A stretch of DNA of 25,619 nucleotides from a virus. The stretch lies in IMG/VR virus record IMGVR_UViG_3300044547_000068, positions 1 through 25,619 of that record. The stretch is one strand, 5' to 3'. This document shows, piece after piece, positions 1 to 8,251 of the stretch (the stretch's first letter is position 1; every line of letters begins with the position of its first letter). The translations under genes were made by a program, and so were the position numbers. The notes beneath the pieces were generated by a model. It searched no databases. It saw only the letters and a list, made by a program, of their open reading frames with translations, and had not been told where the DNA came from.

Positions 1-155
1 CCATGACTCTATACATACTATTCCACTCAATCAAAACCTAGATATTTTCGATACCCCCCCACCTTCCAACCAAGAAGAAACCTAAAAAAATTTATACAAA
101 AAAATATATGAAGAACGCATCTCTTATATTAAAAAAACCAAAGCAACCCAAGAGT

Positions 156-185
156 TTGGGTTCGTTTGGCAAAGTTGCTATAAAT
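156..185 (+). promoter_or_regulatory. Putative sigma70-type promoter with extended -10
   Basis: A TTGGGT box (156-161) lies 17 bases before TATAAAT (179-185), and the -10 is preceded by TGC, giving an extended -10 (TGnTATAAA). The -35 matches the consensus only in its first three bases. Transcription would start near position 191, which fits translation of the next gene from the ATG at 243 rather than from an earlier ATG at 108. The region before it (1-155) is A-rich with a run of C and shows nothing else I can support. Confidence 0.4.
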
Positions 186-242
186 TTAAGCATGCGGGCG
201 TCCAAAATGGACTTTACAGAGCAAGAATGCATGGAGATGGAA

Positions 243-467
243 ATGAGCCCAGTACAGAAGGAAGTGTTTTTAATCGTTGACGAATGGTGGAAGATGTACG
301 GGTATTCCCCTACTATTAGAGATATTGCGTACCAGAGGGGCAAATCAGGTCTAGGGAACACGATGGACATTGTGAACAAGTTGGTTCGCCTTGGGGTGCT
401 TAAAAAGATCAATGGCGGTGGCAGGTCGATCCGGCCGGTGTACATTAACTTCAAGGCTTTGGAATGA
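243..467 (+). CDS. LexA-type winged-helix DNA-binding protein
   Basis: The 74-residue product matches the N-terminal winged-helix domain of LexA: MSPVQKEVF at the start, then GYSPTIRDIA (the PT-x-x-x-IA recognition region), GNTMDIVNKLVRLGVLKK and a wing ending GGGRSIRP. The Ser-Lys autopeptidase domain of LexA is absent. I chose ATG 243 because GGAG (233-236) sits six bases upstream and the LexA alignment begins there; an in-frame ATG at 108 would add 45 residues without a ribosome site. The stop overlaps the terminase start (ATGA). In this slot most phages carry the small terminase, so the protein could be a regulator of the late operon or a DNA-recognition subunit for packaging. The fold is fairly sure, the role is not. 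Confidence 0.7.
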   Translation: MSPVQKEVFLIVDEWWKMYGYSPTIRDIAYQRGKSGLGNTMDIVNKLVRLGVLKKINGGGRSIRPVYINFKALE

Positions 468-1966
468 CCGACCTTGAAAAGATAGAGCAGTTGATGGCTG
501 GATTGCAGCCTAATGAGCAGGAGACATTGCTAGCTCAGGTGGAGGAATATAGGGCGGCGCTGGAAAGGGAGACGGCGCAGGGCAACTTTATGGCCTACGT
601 AAAAATGATGTGGCCGGGTTTTGTCCATGGCAGACACCATGCAGTGATGGCAAAAAAATTCGAGGCTATCGCCAATGGAACCTTAAAGAGGCTGATCATT
701 AACATGCCGCCTCGGCATACAAAGTCGGAGTTTGCTTCCTATTTGTTGCCTAGCTGGTTCCTAGGTAGATACCCTAACAAGAAGATTATTCAGTCTTCCA
801 ATACTGGGGACTTGGCTGTCAACTTTGGCCGCAAGGTTAGGAACTTGGTGGATTCAGAAATGTACGCCAAGGTGTTTCCCGGGGTGGCATTGAGACAAGA
901 TAGTAAGGCGGCCGGCCGGTGGGCTACTAACCAGAACGGGGAATACTTTGCCATTGGTGTGGGTGGTACGGTTACTGGTAAGGGTGCGGACCTACTGATT
1001 ATTGATGACCCGCATTCTGAGCAAGAGGCTGCTATGGCGGCTGGCGATCCTAGCGTCTTTGACAAAACCTATGAATGGTATACGTCCGGACCCCGGCAAC
1101 GTTTACAACCGGGCGGGGCCATTGTGATCGTTATGACCCGATGGGGTGATAGGGATTTGACCGGTCGGGTAATTAAAGACGCCACCATGAGGGACCAAGC
1201 CGAGGAGTGGGAGGTCATCGAGTTCCCCGCCATCATGCCTAGTGGTAATCCCTTATGGCCTGAATTCTGGTCCTTCAAGGAATTGAGCGCGCTACGCGAG
1301 GAACTACCACCATCAAAATGGAACGCCCAGTACCAACAGGCTCCGACGGGTGAAGAGGGTGCGATGGTCAAAAGGGAGTGGTGGAAGATTTGGGACAAAG
1401 AAAATCCGCCGCCTTGTGAATTTATCATCCAGTCTTGGGACACGGCATTTACAAAAAACGAACGCTCCGACTATTCGGCCTGCACTACTTGGGGCGTCTT
1501 CTATATGGACGGCGACGTCAATAATGTGAACGTCATCCTCCTTGATGCATTCCAGAAACGGATGGAGTTCCCGGAATTAAAAGAACGCGCCCTAGCCGCG
1601 TACCAAGAATGGGAGCCGGACGCTTGTATTATTGAGGCTAAAGCGGCGGGGGCCCCTTTAATATTTGAACTGCGTAAAATAGGCGTAATGGTTTCAGAAT
1701 ACACCCCTAGCCGTGGCAACGATAAATTCGTTCGTTTAAATTCTGTCACAGACATGTTCCGGTCTGGTAAAGTGTGGGCACCAGAAACCCGGTGGGCCAG
1801 CGAAGTAGTTGAACAGATGGCGTCCTTCCCGATGGGCGACCATGACGACCTTGTGGACTCAAGCACTCAAGCCTTGATAAGGTTTCGACAAGGCGGCTTC
1901 CTAAGATTAGAATCCGACGAACGGGAAGAGTTAAAAAGTTTTCGGCGTAAACACAGTTACTATTAA
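464..1966 (+). CDS. terL: Terminase large subunit
   Basis: This is the packaging motor ATPase and headful or site-specific nuclease that drives DNA through the portal. The N-terminal ATPase has a phage-type Walker A (MPPRHTKSE, residues 81-89), a Walker B LLIIDDPH (177-184) and the coupling-like VMTRWGDRD (223-231). The C-terminal RNase H-like nuclease shows SWDTAF (D326), CIIEAKAAG (E391) and GDHDDLVDS (D461/D462), the expected acidic triad. At 500 residues it has normal full length. It starts inside the stop of the upstream wHTH gene (ATGA) and precedes the portal by 21 bases, the classical order. All motifs are intact, so it should be functional. Confidence 0.96.
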   Translation: MTDLEKIEQLMAGLQPNEQETLLAQVEEYRAALERETAQGNFMAYVKMMWPGFVHGRHHAVMAKKFEAIANGTLKRLIINMPPRHTKSEFASYLLPSWFLGRYPNKKIIQSSNTGDLAVNFGRKVRNLVDSEMYAKVFPGVALRQDSKAAGRWATNQNGEYFAIGVGGTVTGKGADLLIIDDPHSEQEAAMAAGDPSVFDKTYEWYTSGPRQRLQPGGAIVIVMTRWGDRDLTGRVIKDATMRDQAEEWEVIEFPAIMPSGNPLWPEFWSFKELSALREELPPSKWNAQYQQAPTGEEGAMVKREWWKIWDKENPPPCEFIIQSWDTAFTKNERSDYSACTTWGVFYMDGDVNNVNVILLDAFQKRMEFPELKERALAAYQEWEPDACIIEAKAAGAPLIFELRKIGVMVSEYTPSRGNDKFVRLNSVTDMFRSGKVWAPETRWASEVVEQMASFPMGDHDDLVDSSTQALIRFRQGGFLRLESDEREELKSFRRKHSYY

Positions 1967-1987
1967 GATAACCAGCGAAAGAATACT

Positions 1988-4480
1988 ATGGCAACCAACA
2001 GCATGAGCCCATCCTTATATCAAGCCCCTATGGGAATTGATGCAGGACTCGGAGAACCGGATTTGGAAATTGAAATTGAAAACCCTGAAGGGGTAACAAT
2101 TACTGCAGGCGGAATGGAAATTGAAATTTTGCCGCAGACCGAAGAAGAGTTTGATGTAAACCTTGCCGAAGAAATGGATGACGGCGAACTGCAAAAGTTA
2201 GCCAGCGAGTTAATTGATTTAGTGGACACCGACATCCAGTCTCGCAAAGATTGGGTAGAGATGTATGTAAAAGGACTTGACGTCCTAGGCATGAACTACG
2301 AAGAGCGCACAGAGCCATGGCTAGGTGCCTGTGGCGTGTACTCCACAATTCTTACAGAAGCGGCCATCCGTTTCCAATCAGAGACTATTACCGAAAGCTT
2401 CCCGGCGCAGGGCCCCGTCAAGACCCGCATTATTGGCGAAGAAAATCCAGAAACCACCGAAGCTGCAGAACGTGTCCGCGATGACATGAACTACCAATTG
2501 ACCGAAGTGATGTTGGAGTATCGCCCTGAGCATGAGCGCATGTTGTATAGCTTAGGCTTGGCTGGCTCTGCATTTAAGAAGGTCTACTACGATCCAGCAC
2601 TTGGCCGTCAAGTGTCAATGTACATCCCTGCAGAAGACATCATCATTCCTTACGGCGCGTCTAGCACCCAGACGGCAGAGCGTGTTACTCATGTAATGCG
2701 TAAAACCAAAAACGACATCCGTAAATTACAGGTGGCCGGTTTCTACCGCGACATCGAGTTGTCTGATCCTGAGCCAATTCATACAGACGTTGAAAAGAAA
2801 AAAGCCGAAGGCCAAGGCTACACACTAACTGACGACGAGCGTTATCAGATTCTTGAAATCCACGTCGATTACAGCCTACCCGGCTACGAGGACGAAGACG
2901 ACATTGCTCTTCCTTACATCATTACCATTGATCGCGGTACTTCAGAAGTATTGGCTATCCGCCGTAACTGGAACAAAGACGACGATCTTTCACAGAAGCG
3001 CCAGCACTTTGTGCAGTACACATATGTACCCGGCTTTGGAGCCTACGGCCTTGGCCTAATCCATTTGATCGGCGGCTATGCGCGCGCTGGCACATCTTTG
3101 ATTCGCCAGTTGGTTGACGCAGGTACTTTGTCTAACTTACCCGGCGGTATGAAGACTAAAGGCATGCGCGTCAAGGGAGACGACACACCCATCGCCCCGG
3201 GCGAGTTCCGAGATGTGGACGTTGCCTCCGGCACGATTCGCGACAACATCATGGCGCTGCCATACAAGGAGCCAAGCCAAGTTCTGTTGGCGTTGCTGAA
3301 CCAAATCACTGAAGAAGGTCGTCGCTTAGGTTCGATCTCCGACATGAACATCAGCGACATGGGCGCGAACGCTCCGGTGGGCACAACCCTTGCGCTGCTT
3401 GAGCGACAGTTGAAAACCATGTCTGCAGTACAGGCGCGCGTTCACTATTCGATGAAGCAGGAGTTCAAGCTCCTCAAAGAAATCATCCGTGACTACACCC
3501 CTGAAGAGTACAACTACACTCCTGAAGGCGGCGATCGCAAAGCAAAGCAATCGGACTACGACCTTGTAGAAATTATTCCGGTGTCGGACCCCAACAGTTC
3601 GACCATGGCCCAGCGGATCATGCAATACCAAGCGGTCATTCAGTTGGCCCAGAGCGCACCGCAGATTTATAACCTTCCACATCTGCACCGCCAGATGATT
3701 GAGGTACTTGGCGTTAAGAATGCCGATAAATTGGTTCCTATCGATAGCGATCAAAAGCCCCGCGATCCTATTTCAGAGAATATGGCCTTCCTTAATGGTA
3801 AGCCAAATAAAGCATTTATCTATCAAGACCACGAAGCACACATTGCGGTACACAGTACGTTCCTGCAAGACCCAATGATTGCAGCAGCGATTGGACAAAG
3901 CCCCATGGCAGCCCAAATGCAGGCTGCTATTCAGGCTCACATTGCAGAGCACCTTGGTTTTGCTTACCGCGTGAAAATTCAAGAACGCCTTGGCGCTCCT
4001 TTGCCTACACCAGACGTCGAACTTTCACCAGAATTGGAAGTTCAGTTGTCCCGCGTGGTTGCACAGGCCGCACAGCAGTTGTTGATCATCAATAAAGGCC
4101 AAGCAGCGCAGCAGCAAGCCGCTCAGCAAGCCCAAGACCCAATCCTCCAGCTTCAAATGCAGGAAGTTCAGATCAAAAAGCAGGACGCTGACACTAAAGC
4201 TCGCAAGGTGGACGCAGATATTGCCAATAATCGTGAAAAATTGGCCCTTGACGCGGACAAAGGTGGGATTGACCCCCTACAACTCATGCAAGAGGCCCAA
4301 CAAGCTGAGCAACAGCACCAGCAGCAGCTACAAATCAACGCCCAGCAGGCTCAACAGGCTGCCCAAGCCGCTCAACAGCAGATGGCAATCAAGCAACAAC
4401 AGGCCCAGCAAGGCATGGCAAATAAAGCCGCACTTTTAAATCAAAAATTAGCCGGACAACCACCAAAACAAGGGGTTTAA
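1988..4480 (+). CDS. Portal protein (P22-like)
   Basis: The 830-residue protein forms the dodecameric vertex ring through which DNA enters and leaves. Evidence is its position directly after terL, its size, and portal-type segments such as RKDWVEMYVKGLDVLG (about residues 82-97), an acidic N terminus, ALGRQVSMYIPAEDIIIPYG (about 205-224) and the helical QEFKLLKEIIRDY region. It resembles the P22-type portals (about 725 residues) of many marine and freshwater phages. The last about 130 residues are extremely Gln/Ala-rich and predicted coiled coil, comparable to the long helical barrel of P22 portal. A weak GAAAGA precedes the start. The family assignment is from general resemblance and context. 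Confidence 0.88.
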   Translation: MATNSMSPSLYQAPMGIDAGLGEPDLEIEIENPEGVTITAGGMEIEILPQTEEEFDVNLAEEMDDGELQKLASELIDLVDTDIQSRKDWVEMYVKGLDVLGMNYEERTEPWLGACGVYSTILTEAAIRFQSETITESFPAQGPVKTRIIGEENPETTEAAERVRDDMNYQLTEVMLEYRPEHERMLYSLGLAGSAFKKVYYDPALGRQVSMYIPAEDIIIPYGASSTQTAERVTHVMRKTKNDIRKLQVAGFYRDIELSDPEPIHTDVEKKKAEGQGYTLTDDERYQILEIHVDYSLPGYEDEDDIALPYIITIDRGTSEVLAIRRNWNKDDDLSQKRQHFVQYTYVPGFGAYGLGLIHLIGGYARAGTSLIRQLVDAGTLSNLPGGMKTKGMRVKGDDTPIAPGEFRDVDVASGTIRDNIMALPYKEPSQVLLALLNQITEEGRRLGSISDMNISDMGANAPVGTTLALLERQLKTMSAVQARVHYSMKQEFKLLKEIIRDYTPEEYNYTPEGGDRKAKQSDYDLVEIIPVSDPNSSTMAQRIMQYQAVIQLAQSAPQIYNLPHLHRQMIEVLGVKNADKLVPIDSDQKPRDPISENMAFLNGKPNKAFIYQDHEAHIAVHSTFLQDPMIAAAIGQSPMAAQMQAAIQAHIAEHLGFAYRVKIQERLGAPLPTPDVELSPELEVQLSRVVAQAAQQLLIINKGQAAQQQAAQQAQDPILQLQMQEVQIKKQDADTKARKVDADIANNREKLALDADKGGIDPLQLMQEAQQAEQQHQQQLQINAQQAQQAAQAAQQQMAIKQQQAQQGMANKAALLNQKLAGQPPKQGV

Positions 4481-4681
4481 ATGGAACAAAACGTAATGGA
4501 CCTGCTTACAAAGCAGCTTAACGAGGATCGAGAGATGTTAATTTCCGCTATTGCGGGTGGGAAAGTAACAGATTTTGCGGAGTACAAAGAGTTATGTGGG
4601 CAAATCCGGGGAATTTCCCGAGCACAAATCCGTGTAACTGAAATGGTGTCGCGCCTGAGAGCCGGGGAGCAGGACGACTGA
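4481..4681 (+). CDS. Small conserved phage protein, unknown function
   Basis: The 66-residue product is helical and charged (MEQNVMDLLTKQL at the start, then YKELCGQIRGISRAQI), with a C-terminal acidic tail GEQDD. Its ATG follows the portal stop with no gap, so it is translated by coupling to the portal gene. Genes of this size and type are common between portal and head-assembly genes of podovirus-like phages, but I know of no proven function. It could be a portal or head-assembly accessory. No membrane segment or signal peptide is seen. Confidence 0.75.
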   Translation: MEQNVMDLLTKQLNEDREMLISAIAGGKVTDFAEYKELCGQIRGISRAQIRVTEMVSRLRAGEQDD

Positions 4682-4687
4682 GTTTGG

Positions 4688-4731
4688 ATGGGTTTATCTG
4701 GGGTTACCCGCCGAAATACGCTAAACCCCAT
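4688..4731 (+). other. Intergenic stem-loop
   Basis: ATGGGTTTA (4688-4696) can pair with TAAACCCCAT (4722-4731) leaving one bulged C, and a smaller GGG-TTA-CCC lies inside. There is no U-tract, so it is unlikely to be an intrinsic terminator. It occupies the only sizeable gap (71 bases) between the 66-residue protein and the GroES-like gene and may affect mRNA stability or processing. Confidence 0.35.
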
Positions 4732-4752
4732 GCGTGAAAGTAAGGAAATCGA

Positions 4753-5154
4753 ATGTCAGAATTTAATGTTAACGCCGTAGATTTGTCTGGGGTACTAAAT
4801 GCCACAGATGAAGAAAAGGCCCGACAGATTCCAGACCCGGTTACATACCATTTACTGTGTATGTTGCCTAAGGCCGAGGAAGAAATCGGAGAAAGTGGGC
4901 TGATTAAAACCAGCCAAATGATGCATCACGAGGAGCTTCTATCCCCCGTGTTGTTTGTAGCCAAAATGGGCCCTGACGCCTTTACTGACGAAAAACGTTT
5001 CCCAAGCGGCCCAAGCTGCAAGGTAGGCGACTTTATTTTGGTTCGCCCTAATAGCGGTACACGGATGAAAATCCACAATACCGAATGGCGGCTTATCAAT
5101 GATGATTCGGTTGAAGCAGTAATCCAAGACCCACGAGGAGTACAACGGCCATGA
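4753..5154 (+). CDS. GroES-like co-chaperonin
   Basis: The 133-residue product has the GroES/Cpn10 layout: VTYHLLCMLPKAEE (residues 30-43) for the first strand, a mobile-loop-like stretch GESGLIKTSQMMHHEE (46-61), SPVLFVAKMGPDAF (64-77), KVGDFILVRPNSG (90-102) and a closing EWRLINDDSVEAVI (111-124). It has about 25 extra N-terminal residues. Co-chaperonins cap the host GroEL; phage T4 gp31 does this to fold its capsid protein. Its position among head genes, just before the scaffold, suggests the same task. An AAGGA site precedes the ATG, and the stop overlaps the next start (ATGA). Pairwise similarity is modest, so the identification is good but not certain. Confidence 0.72.
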   Translation: MSEFNVNAVDLSGVLNATDEEKARQIPDPVTYHLLCMLPKAEEEIGESGLIKTSQMMHHEELLSPVLFVAKMGPDAFTDEKRFPSGPSCKVGDFILVRPNSGTRMKIHNTEWRLINDDSVEAVIQDPRGVQRP

Positions 5155-6116
5155 GCATCGAAAAAACTGAGTTTGAGTTTCCAGACGAAGAAGGTACCAA
5201 AAACGCTCGTGCCGGTGGCCGTGTAGTTGAACCTGAATCCGATAAAGAATCCGATACAGAGATTGAAATTGTTGACGACACCCCTGAAAAGGATCGCCAT
5301 CGCACCCCTTTAGGTGAAGCGCCTAAGCCGGTAACTGATGATGAGCTCGCTAAATACAGCGATCAAAAGCTGAAGGACCGCCTTGCGCACATGAATAAGG
5401 GCTACCACGAAGAGCGACGAGCCAAGGAAGTAGCTTTACGGGAACGTGAAGAAGCTGTCCGGGTTGCGCAATCTGTCGTAGAAGAGAACAAACGCCTGCA
5501 AGGGTCGCTTGCCTCCAACCAAACGGCACTGATTGACCAAGCCAAGATGGTAGTAGCATCGGAAATCGAAGATGCTAAACGGGCCTATAAGGACGCCTAT
5601 GAGGCGGGGGACTCTGAAGCACTTACAAAGGCGCAGGAAAAATTAACCACCGCATCAATCCGTGCGGATAAGGTACATAATTTTAAACCTACCCCTTTAC
5701 AAACTAAAGAATATCCTGTACAAACGCAACAACAGGCTCCTCAAGCGCCTGAAGTTGATTCCAAAACACGCGACTGGTTAGACAAAAATTCGTGGTTTGG
5801 TACCAACCGAAAGATGGCAGCTTACGCTCTCATTTTGCACGAGGACCTAAAGGATTCTGGTGTGCCTGTGGCTAGTGATGAATATTACGAAGCTATCGAC
5901 GCCGATATGAGAAAACGGTTCCCTGAGTCATTTGCAGACGAACCCGCTGATGCTAAAACTTCTCAGCGAACAAAATCAAATGTAGTTGCACCGGCATCAC
6001 GTAGTACAGCGCCTCGAAAGATCGTACTTACACAAACGCAGGTAAACATCGCCAAGCGGCTCGGCGTTCCTTTGGAACTCTATGCTCGTAAGGTTGCGGA
6101 AGAAATGAGGAAATAA
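5151..6116 (+). CDS. Scaffolding-like head assembly protein
   Basis: The 321-residue protein is very acidic at its N terminus (FEFPDEEGTK, then ESDTEIEIVDDTPEKD), has a long predicted coiled coil (about residues 75-175, rich in E, K, A, Q), a Gln/Pro linker, a compact segment WLDKNSWFGTNRKMAAYALI (about 209-228) and a basic C terminus (RLGVPLELYARKVAEEMRK). Acidic-coiled-basic layout, position upstream of the capsid gene and size fit an internal scaffold that binds capsid protein through its C terminus. Its sequence is not close to a named scaffold that I can recall, so the call rests on composition and place. It overlaps the GroES-like gene by four bases. Confidence 0.65.
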   Translation: MSIEKTEFEFPDEEGTKNARAGGRVVEPESDKESDTEIEIVDDTPEKDRHRTPLGEAPKPVTDDELAKYSDQKLKDRLAHMNKGYHEERRAKEVALREREEAVRVAQSVVEENKRLQGSLASNQTALIDQAKMVVASEIEDAKRAYKDAYEAGDSEALTKAQEKLTTASIRADKVHNFKPTPLQTKEYPVQTQQQAPQAPEVDSKTRDWLDKNSWFGTNRKMAAYALILHEDLKDSGVPVASDEYYEAIDADMRKRFPESFADEPADAKTSQRTKSNVVAPASRSTAPRKIVLTQTQVNIAKRLGVPLELYARKVAEEMRK

Positions 6117-6119
6117 ATT

Positions 6120-6572
6120 ATGACTGAACAAATTCGTAAGAGCCGTGAACTCGATACCCGCGCAACCACAACTCGCCCAGCGAAGTGGCTGCCACCCCAG
6201 CTTCTGCCCGATCCCACGCCGGAACCGGGTTATGCGTTTCGCTGGATTCGTACCGCGACTCTTGGCAAAGATGATCCGACAAATTTATCTTCAAAGCTAC
6301 GTGAAGGCTGGGAGCCCGTAAAGGCATCTGACCATCCTGAGATTAGATTGTTTGGTACAGCCAATGGCCAGTTTCCAGACAGTGTTGTCGTAGGTGGATT
6401 GATGTTATGCAAAACACCCGTGGAGTTTACGGAACAACGTGACGAGTACTACCGCCAACAAGCGGAAACTCAAATGAATTCTGTAGATAACACGTACATG
6501 CGCGAGAGTGACCCACGTATGCCGCTTTTCAAAGAGCGTAGTACCAAAGTTACTTTCGGTAAAGGTATTTAA
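6120..6572 (+). CDS. Conserved head-region protein, unknown function
   Basis: The 150-residue product contains the segments GYAFRWIRTATLGKDD and EGWEPVKASDHPEIR, a pattern that recurs in proteins between scaffold and capsid genes of uncultured phages, and an MNSVDNTYMRESDPRMPLF segment near the end. It is soluble, without membrane segments or signal peptide. It lies three bases after the scaffold-like gene and 17 before the next gene, so it belongs to the same head-assembly transcript. A role in capsid assembly is likely from context only. Confidence 0.7.
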   Translation: MTEQIRKSRELDTRATTTRPAKWLPPQLLPDPTPEPGYAFRWIRTATLGKDDPTNLSSKLREGWEPVKASDHPEIRLFGTANGQFPDSVVVGGLMLCKTPVEFTEQRDEYYRQQAETQMNSVDNTYMRESDPRMPLFKERSTKVTFGKGI

Positions 6573-6589
6573 TTTTTTGGAGTTTAACT

Positions 6590-7186
6590 ATGGCTTATCC
6601 TACAGTAAGCGCTCCGTACGGCCTAGAGCCCATCAATCGTATTGATGGCATGCCTTACGCGGGTGCTTTACGTCAGATTCCTGTTGCTGCTGGTTTTGGT
6701 ACTGCTATTTTTAATGGCGATACCGTACAAATCAATAGCGATGGTTACCTGATTCTTTCTACCACTACTAACTCTGGCGCTATTGTCGGTGTATGTGTTG
6801 GCGGTCAATATGTGAACTCAAGCGGCCAAACCGTTCAAGCTCAGTATTTGCCTGCTTCCATCTCTACATCTACAAACCTCGCCTATGCGTACGTTATTGA
6901 TGATCCAATGGCTCTGTTCAAGGTCGCAGTTGTGTCTTCTGGCACTACTATGAGCTCAGCAGGTCGTACGGTTGTTGGAACCAACTTGGCTTTGGTATTG
7001 AACGCTGGAAGCACCACTACTGGTAATTCCGCTTTCGCTGTTACCTTGACCGGTGCTGGTACTACCGCAACCATTCCAGTTCGTGTAATCGACGTTGTGC
7101 CGGAAACTGCTACAGCCGCTGATACTTACACCGAATTATTGGTGAAGATTAACACTCACCAATACAACAACACCACTGGTGTTTAA
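6590..7186 (+). CDS. Putative capsid accessory or decoration protein
   Basis: The 198-residue protein is rich in Thr, Ser, Gly and Val and looks all-beta. It opens with SAPYGLEPINRIDGMPYAGA and contains FNGDTVQINSDGYL and GVCVGGQYVNSSGQTVQAQY. Proteins of this type lie immediately upstream of the capsid gene in related uncultured phages. GGAG (6579-6582) sits seven bases before the start. A decoration, cement or head-lining role is inferred from location, beta-rich composition and lack of any enzyme motif. Confidence 0.7.
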   Translation: MAYPTVSAPYGLEPINRIDGMPYAGALRQIPVAAGFGTAIFNGDTVQINSDGYLILSTTTNSGAIVGVCVGGQYVNSSGQTVQAQYLPASISTSTNLAYAYVIDDPMALFKVAVVSSGTTMSSAGRTVVGTNLALVLNAGSTTTGNSAFAVTLTGAGTTATIPVRVIDVVPETATAADTYTELLVKINTHQYNNTTGV

Positions 7187-7196
7187 GGAGTAAAAA

Positions 7197-8108
7197 ATGG
7201 CTATTTCACGCGCACAACTACTTAAAGAACTCTTGCCCGGTCTGAACGCATTGTTTGGACTTGAGTACGCCAAATATGGTGAAGAGCACAAAGAAATCTA
7301 CGAAACAGAAGCGTCTGAGCGTAGTTTTGAAGAAGAGACCAAGCTGTCTGGTTTCTCCGCCGCTCCGGTGAAGAACGAGGGCTCTGCCATTGCTTATGAC
7401 AATGCGCAAGAAGCTTGGACTGCACGTTACAACCACGAAACAATCGCGATGGGCTTCTCCATCACCGAAGAAGCCGTGGAAGATAACTTGTATGACTCTT
7501 TGTCAGCACGTTACACCAAGGCTTTGGCCCGTGGTATGGCGTACACCAAGCAGGTTAAGGCTGCCTTTGTATTGAACAACGCGTTCAATACTGCGGTTAC
7601 CTACGGCGACGGCGTTACCTTGTGTAACACTGCTCACCCCCTGATCTCTGGTGGCACCAACAGCAATCGTCCGTCAACCGGCGCTGATTTGAACGAAACT
7701 TCGTTGGAAAACGCAGTTATTCAGATCGCTGCTTGGACAGATGAGCGCGGTTTGCTGATCGCTGCTAAGCCTAAGAAGCTGGTCGTACCTCCTTCTTTGA
7801 TGTTCGTTGCTACCCGTCTGTTGGAAACTAACCTCCGTGTTGGTACTACTGACAACGATATCAACGCATTGAAGAACAATGGTTCGATCCCTGAAGGCTA
7901 TTGCGTCAACCACTTCTTGACCGACACAAACGGTTGGTTCTTGTTGTCTGACGTGCCTAACGGCTTGAAGCACTTCGTCCGTATGCCTTTGGCTAATTCC
8001 ATGGATGGAGACTTCGACACCGGAAATGTACGTTACAAGGCCCGCGAGCGTTACAGCTTCGGCGTTAGCGACCCACTCGGCATCTTCGGATCGCCCGGTT
8101 CGTCCTAA
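7197..8108 (+). CDS. Major capsid protein (Mu gpT-like, HK97 fold)
   Basis: The 303-residue product builds the capsid shell. It starts MAISRAQLLKELLPGLNALF and shows features of the Mu gpT-like family: ITEEAVEDNLYD (about residues 88-99), CNTAHPL, KPKKLVVPPSLMFVATRLL (about 192-210), VGTTDNDINALK, YCVNHFLTDTNGWFLL and a C-terminal YKARERYSFGVSDP. The length is typical of that family. A perfect AAGGAG (7185-7190) six bases upstream, and a strong terminator just after the stop, indicate high expression. No cleaved prohead protease is encoded nearby. Confidence 0.9.
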   Translation: MAISRAQLLKELLPGLNALFGLEYAKYGEEHKEIYETEASERSFEEETKLSGFSAAPVKNEGSAIAYDNAQEAWTARYNHETIAMGFSITEEAVEDNLYDSLSARYTKALARGMAYTKQVKAAFVLNNAFNTAVTYGDGVTLCNTAHPLISGGTNSNRPSTGADLNETSLENAVIQIAAWTDERGLLIAAKPKKLVVPPSLMFVATRLLETNLRVGTTDNDINALKNNGSIPEGYCVNHFLTDTNGWFLLSDVPNGLKHFVRMPLANSMDGDFDTGNVRYKARERYSFGVSDPLGIFGSPGSS

Positions 8109-8120
8109 GCCCTCGGGCTT
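8107..8120 (+). repeat. Short inverted repeat overlapping the capsid gene stop
   Basis: AAGCCCTCGGGCTT is a perfect palindrome able to form a five-pair stem with a CTCG loop. It begins at the last two bases of the capsid stop codon and lies directly in front of the stronger terminator hairpin. It may add to transcript-end stability. Confidence 0.45.
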
Positions 8121-8125
8121 TATAG

Positions 8126-8155
8126 AAAGGGCTCCTTCGGGGGCCCTTTTTATTT
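8126..8155 (+). terminator. Rho-independent terminator after the capsid gene
   Basis: AAAGGGCTCC (8126-8135) pairs with GGGGCCCTTT (8140-8149) around a TTCG tetraloop closed by C-G, the especially stable cUUCGg type. One G-U pair is included. A run of T with one A (8147-8155) follows. Stem, loop and U-tract together make a textbook intrinsic terminator that should end the head transcript. Confidence 0.9.
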
Positions 8156-8156
8156 G

Positions 8157-8185
8157 TTGCACACCACCAAACAAAGTGATATATT
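8157..8185 (+). promoter_or_regulatory. Putative extended -10 promoter for downstream virion genes
   Basis: TTGCAC (8157-8162) and TATATT (8180-8185) are separated by 17 bases, and TG lies one base before the -10 (TGATATATT), the extended -10 pattern. It follows directly after the terminator, so it would restart transcription for the genes from 8278 onward. The start would be near 8192, giving a leader of about 86 bases. The pattern suggests use of the host housekeeping sigma factor. Confidence 0.6.
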
Positions 8186-8194
8186 CCAACTAAT

Positions 8195-8251
8195 CCGGGT
8201 TTTCCGGTGTATCAAACAGTCCCGGCTGACTGACATGCAAGATTGATACAC
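8195..8251 (+). promoter_or_regulatory. Structured 5' leader (nested hairpins)
   Basis: Three pairings lie in the predicted leader. GTGTATCAA (8207-8215) and TTGATACAC (8243-8251) are perfect nine-base inverted repeats. Inside them CAGTC (8217-8221) pairs with GACTG (8228-8232). Just upstream CCGG (8195-8198) can pair with CCGG (8204-8207), sharing one base with the large stem, so the two are partly exclusive. The outer repeat could also be a binding site for a dimeric repressor. The ribosome site AAAGGA (8264-8269) lies free downstream. Confidence 0.5.

Noticed and set aside
92-454. Minus-strand frame of 120 codons opposite the LexA-like gene
   Set aside because: It is antisense to a recognisable domain, has no ribosome site, and all convincing genes are on the + strand.
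3326-3754. Long minus-strand frame inside the portal gene
   Set aside because: The portal reading frame is continuous and explains the region; the antisense product has no recognisable feature.
4688-4780. Possible 30-codon frame between the 66-residue protein and the GroES-like gene
   Set aside because: No ribosome site, and it runs into the next gene in another frame; the stem-loop explains the gap better.
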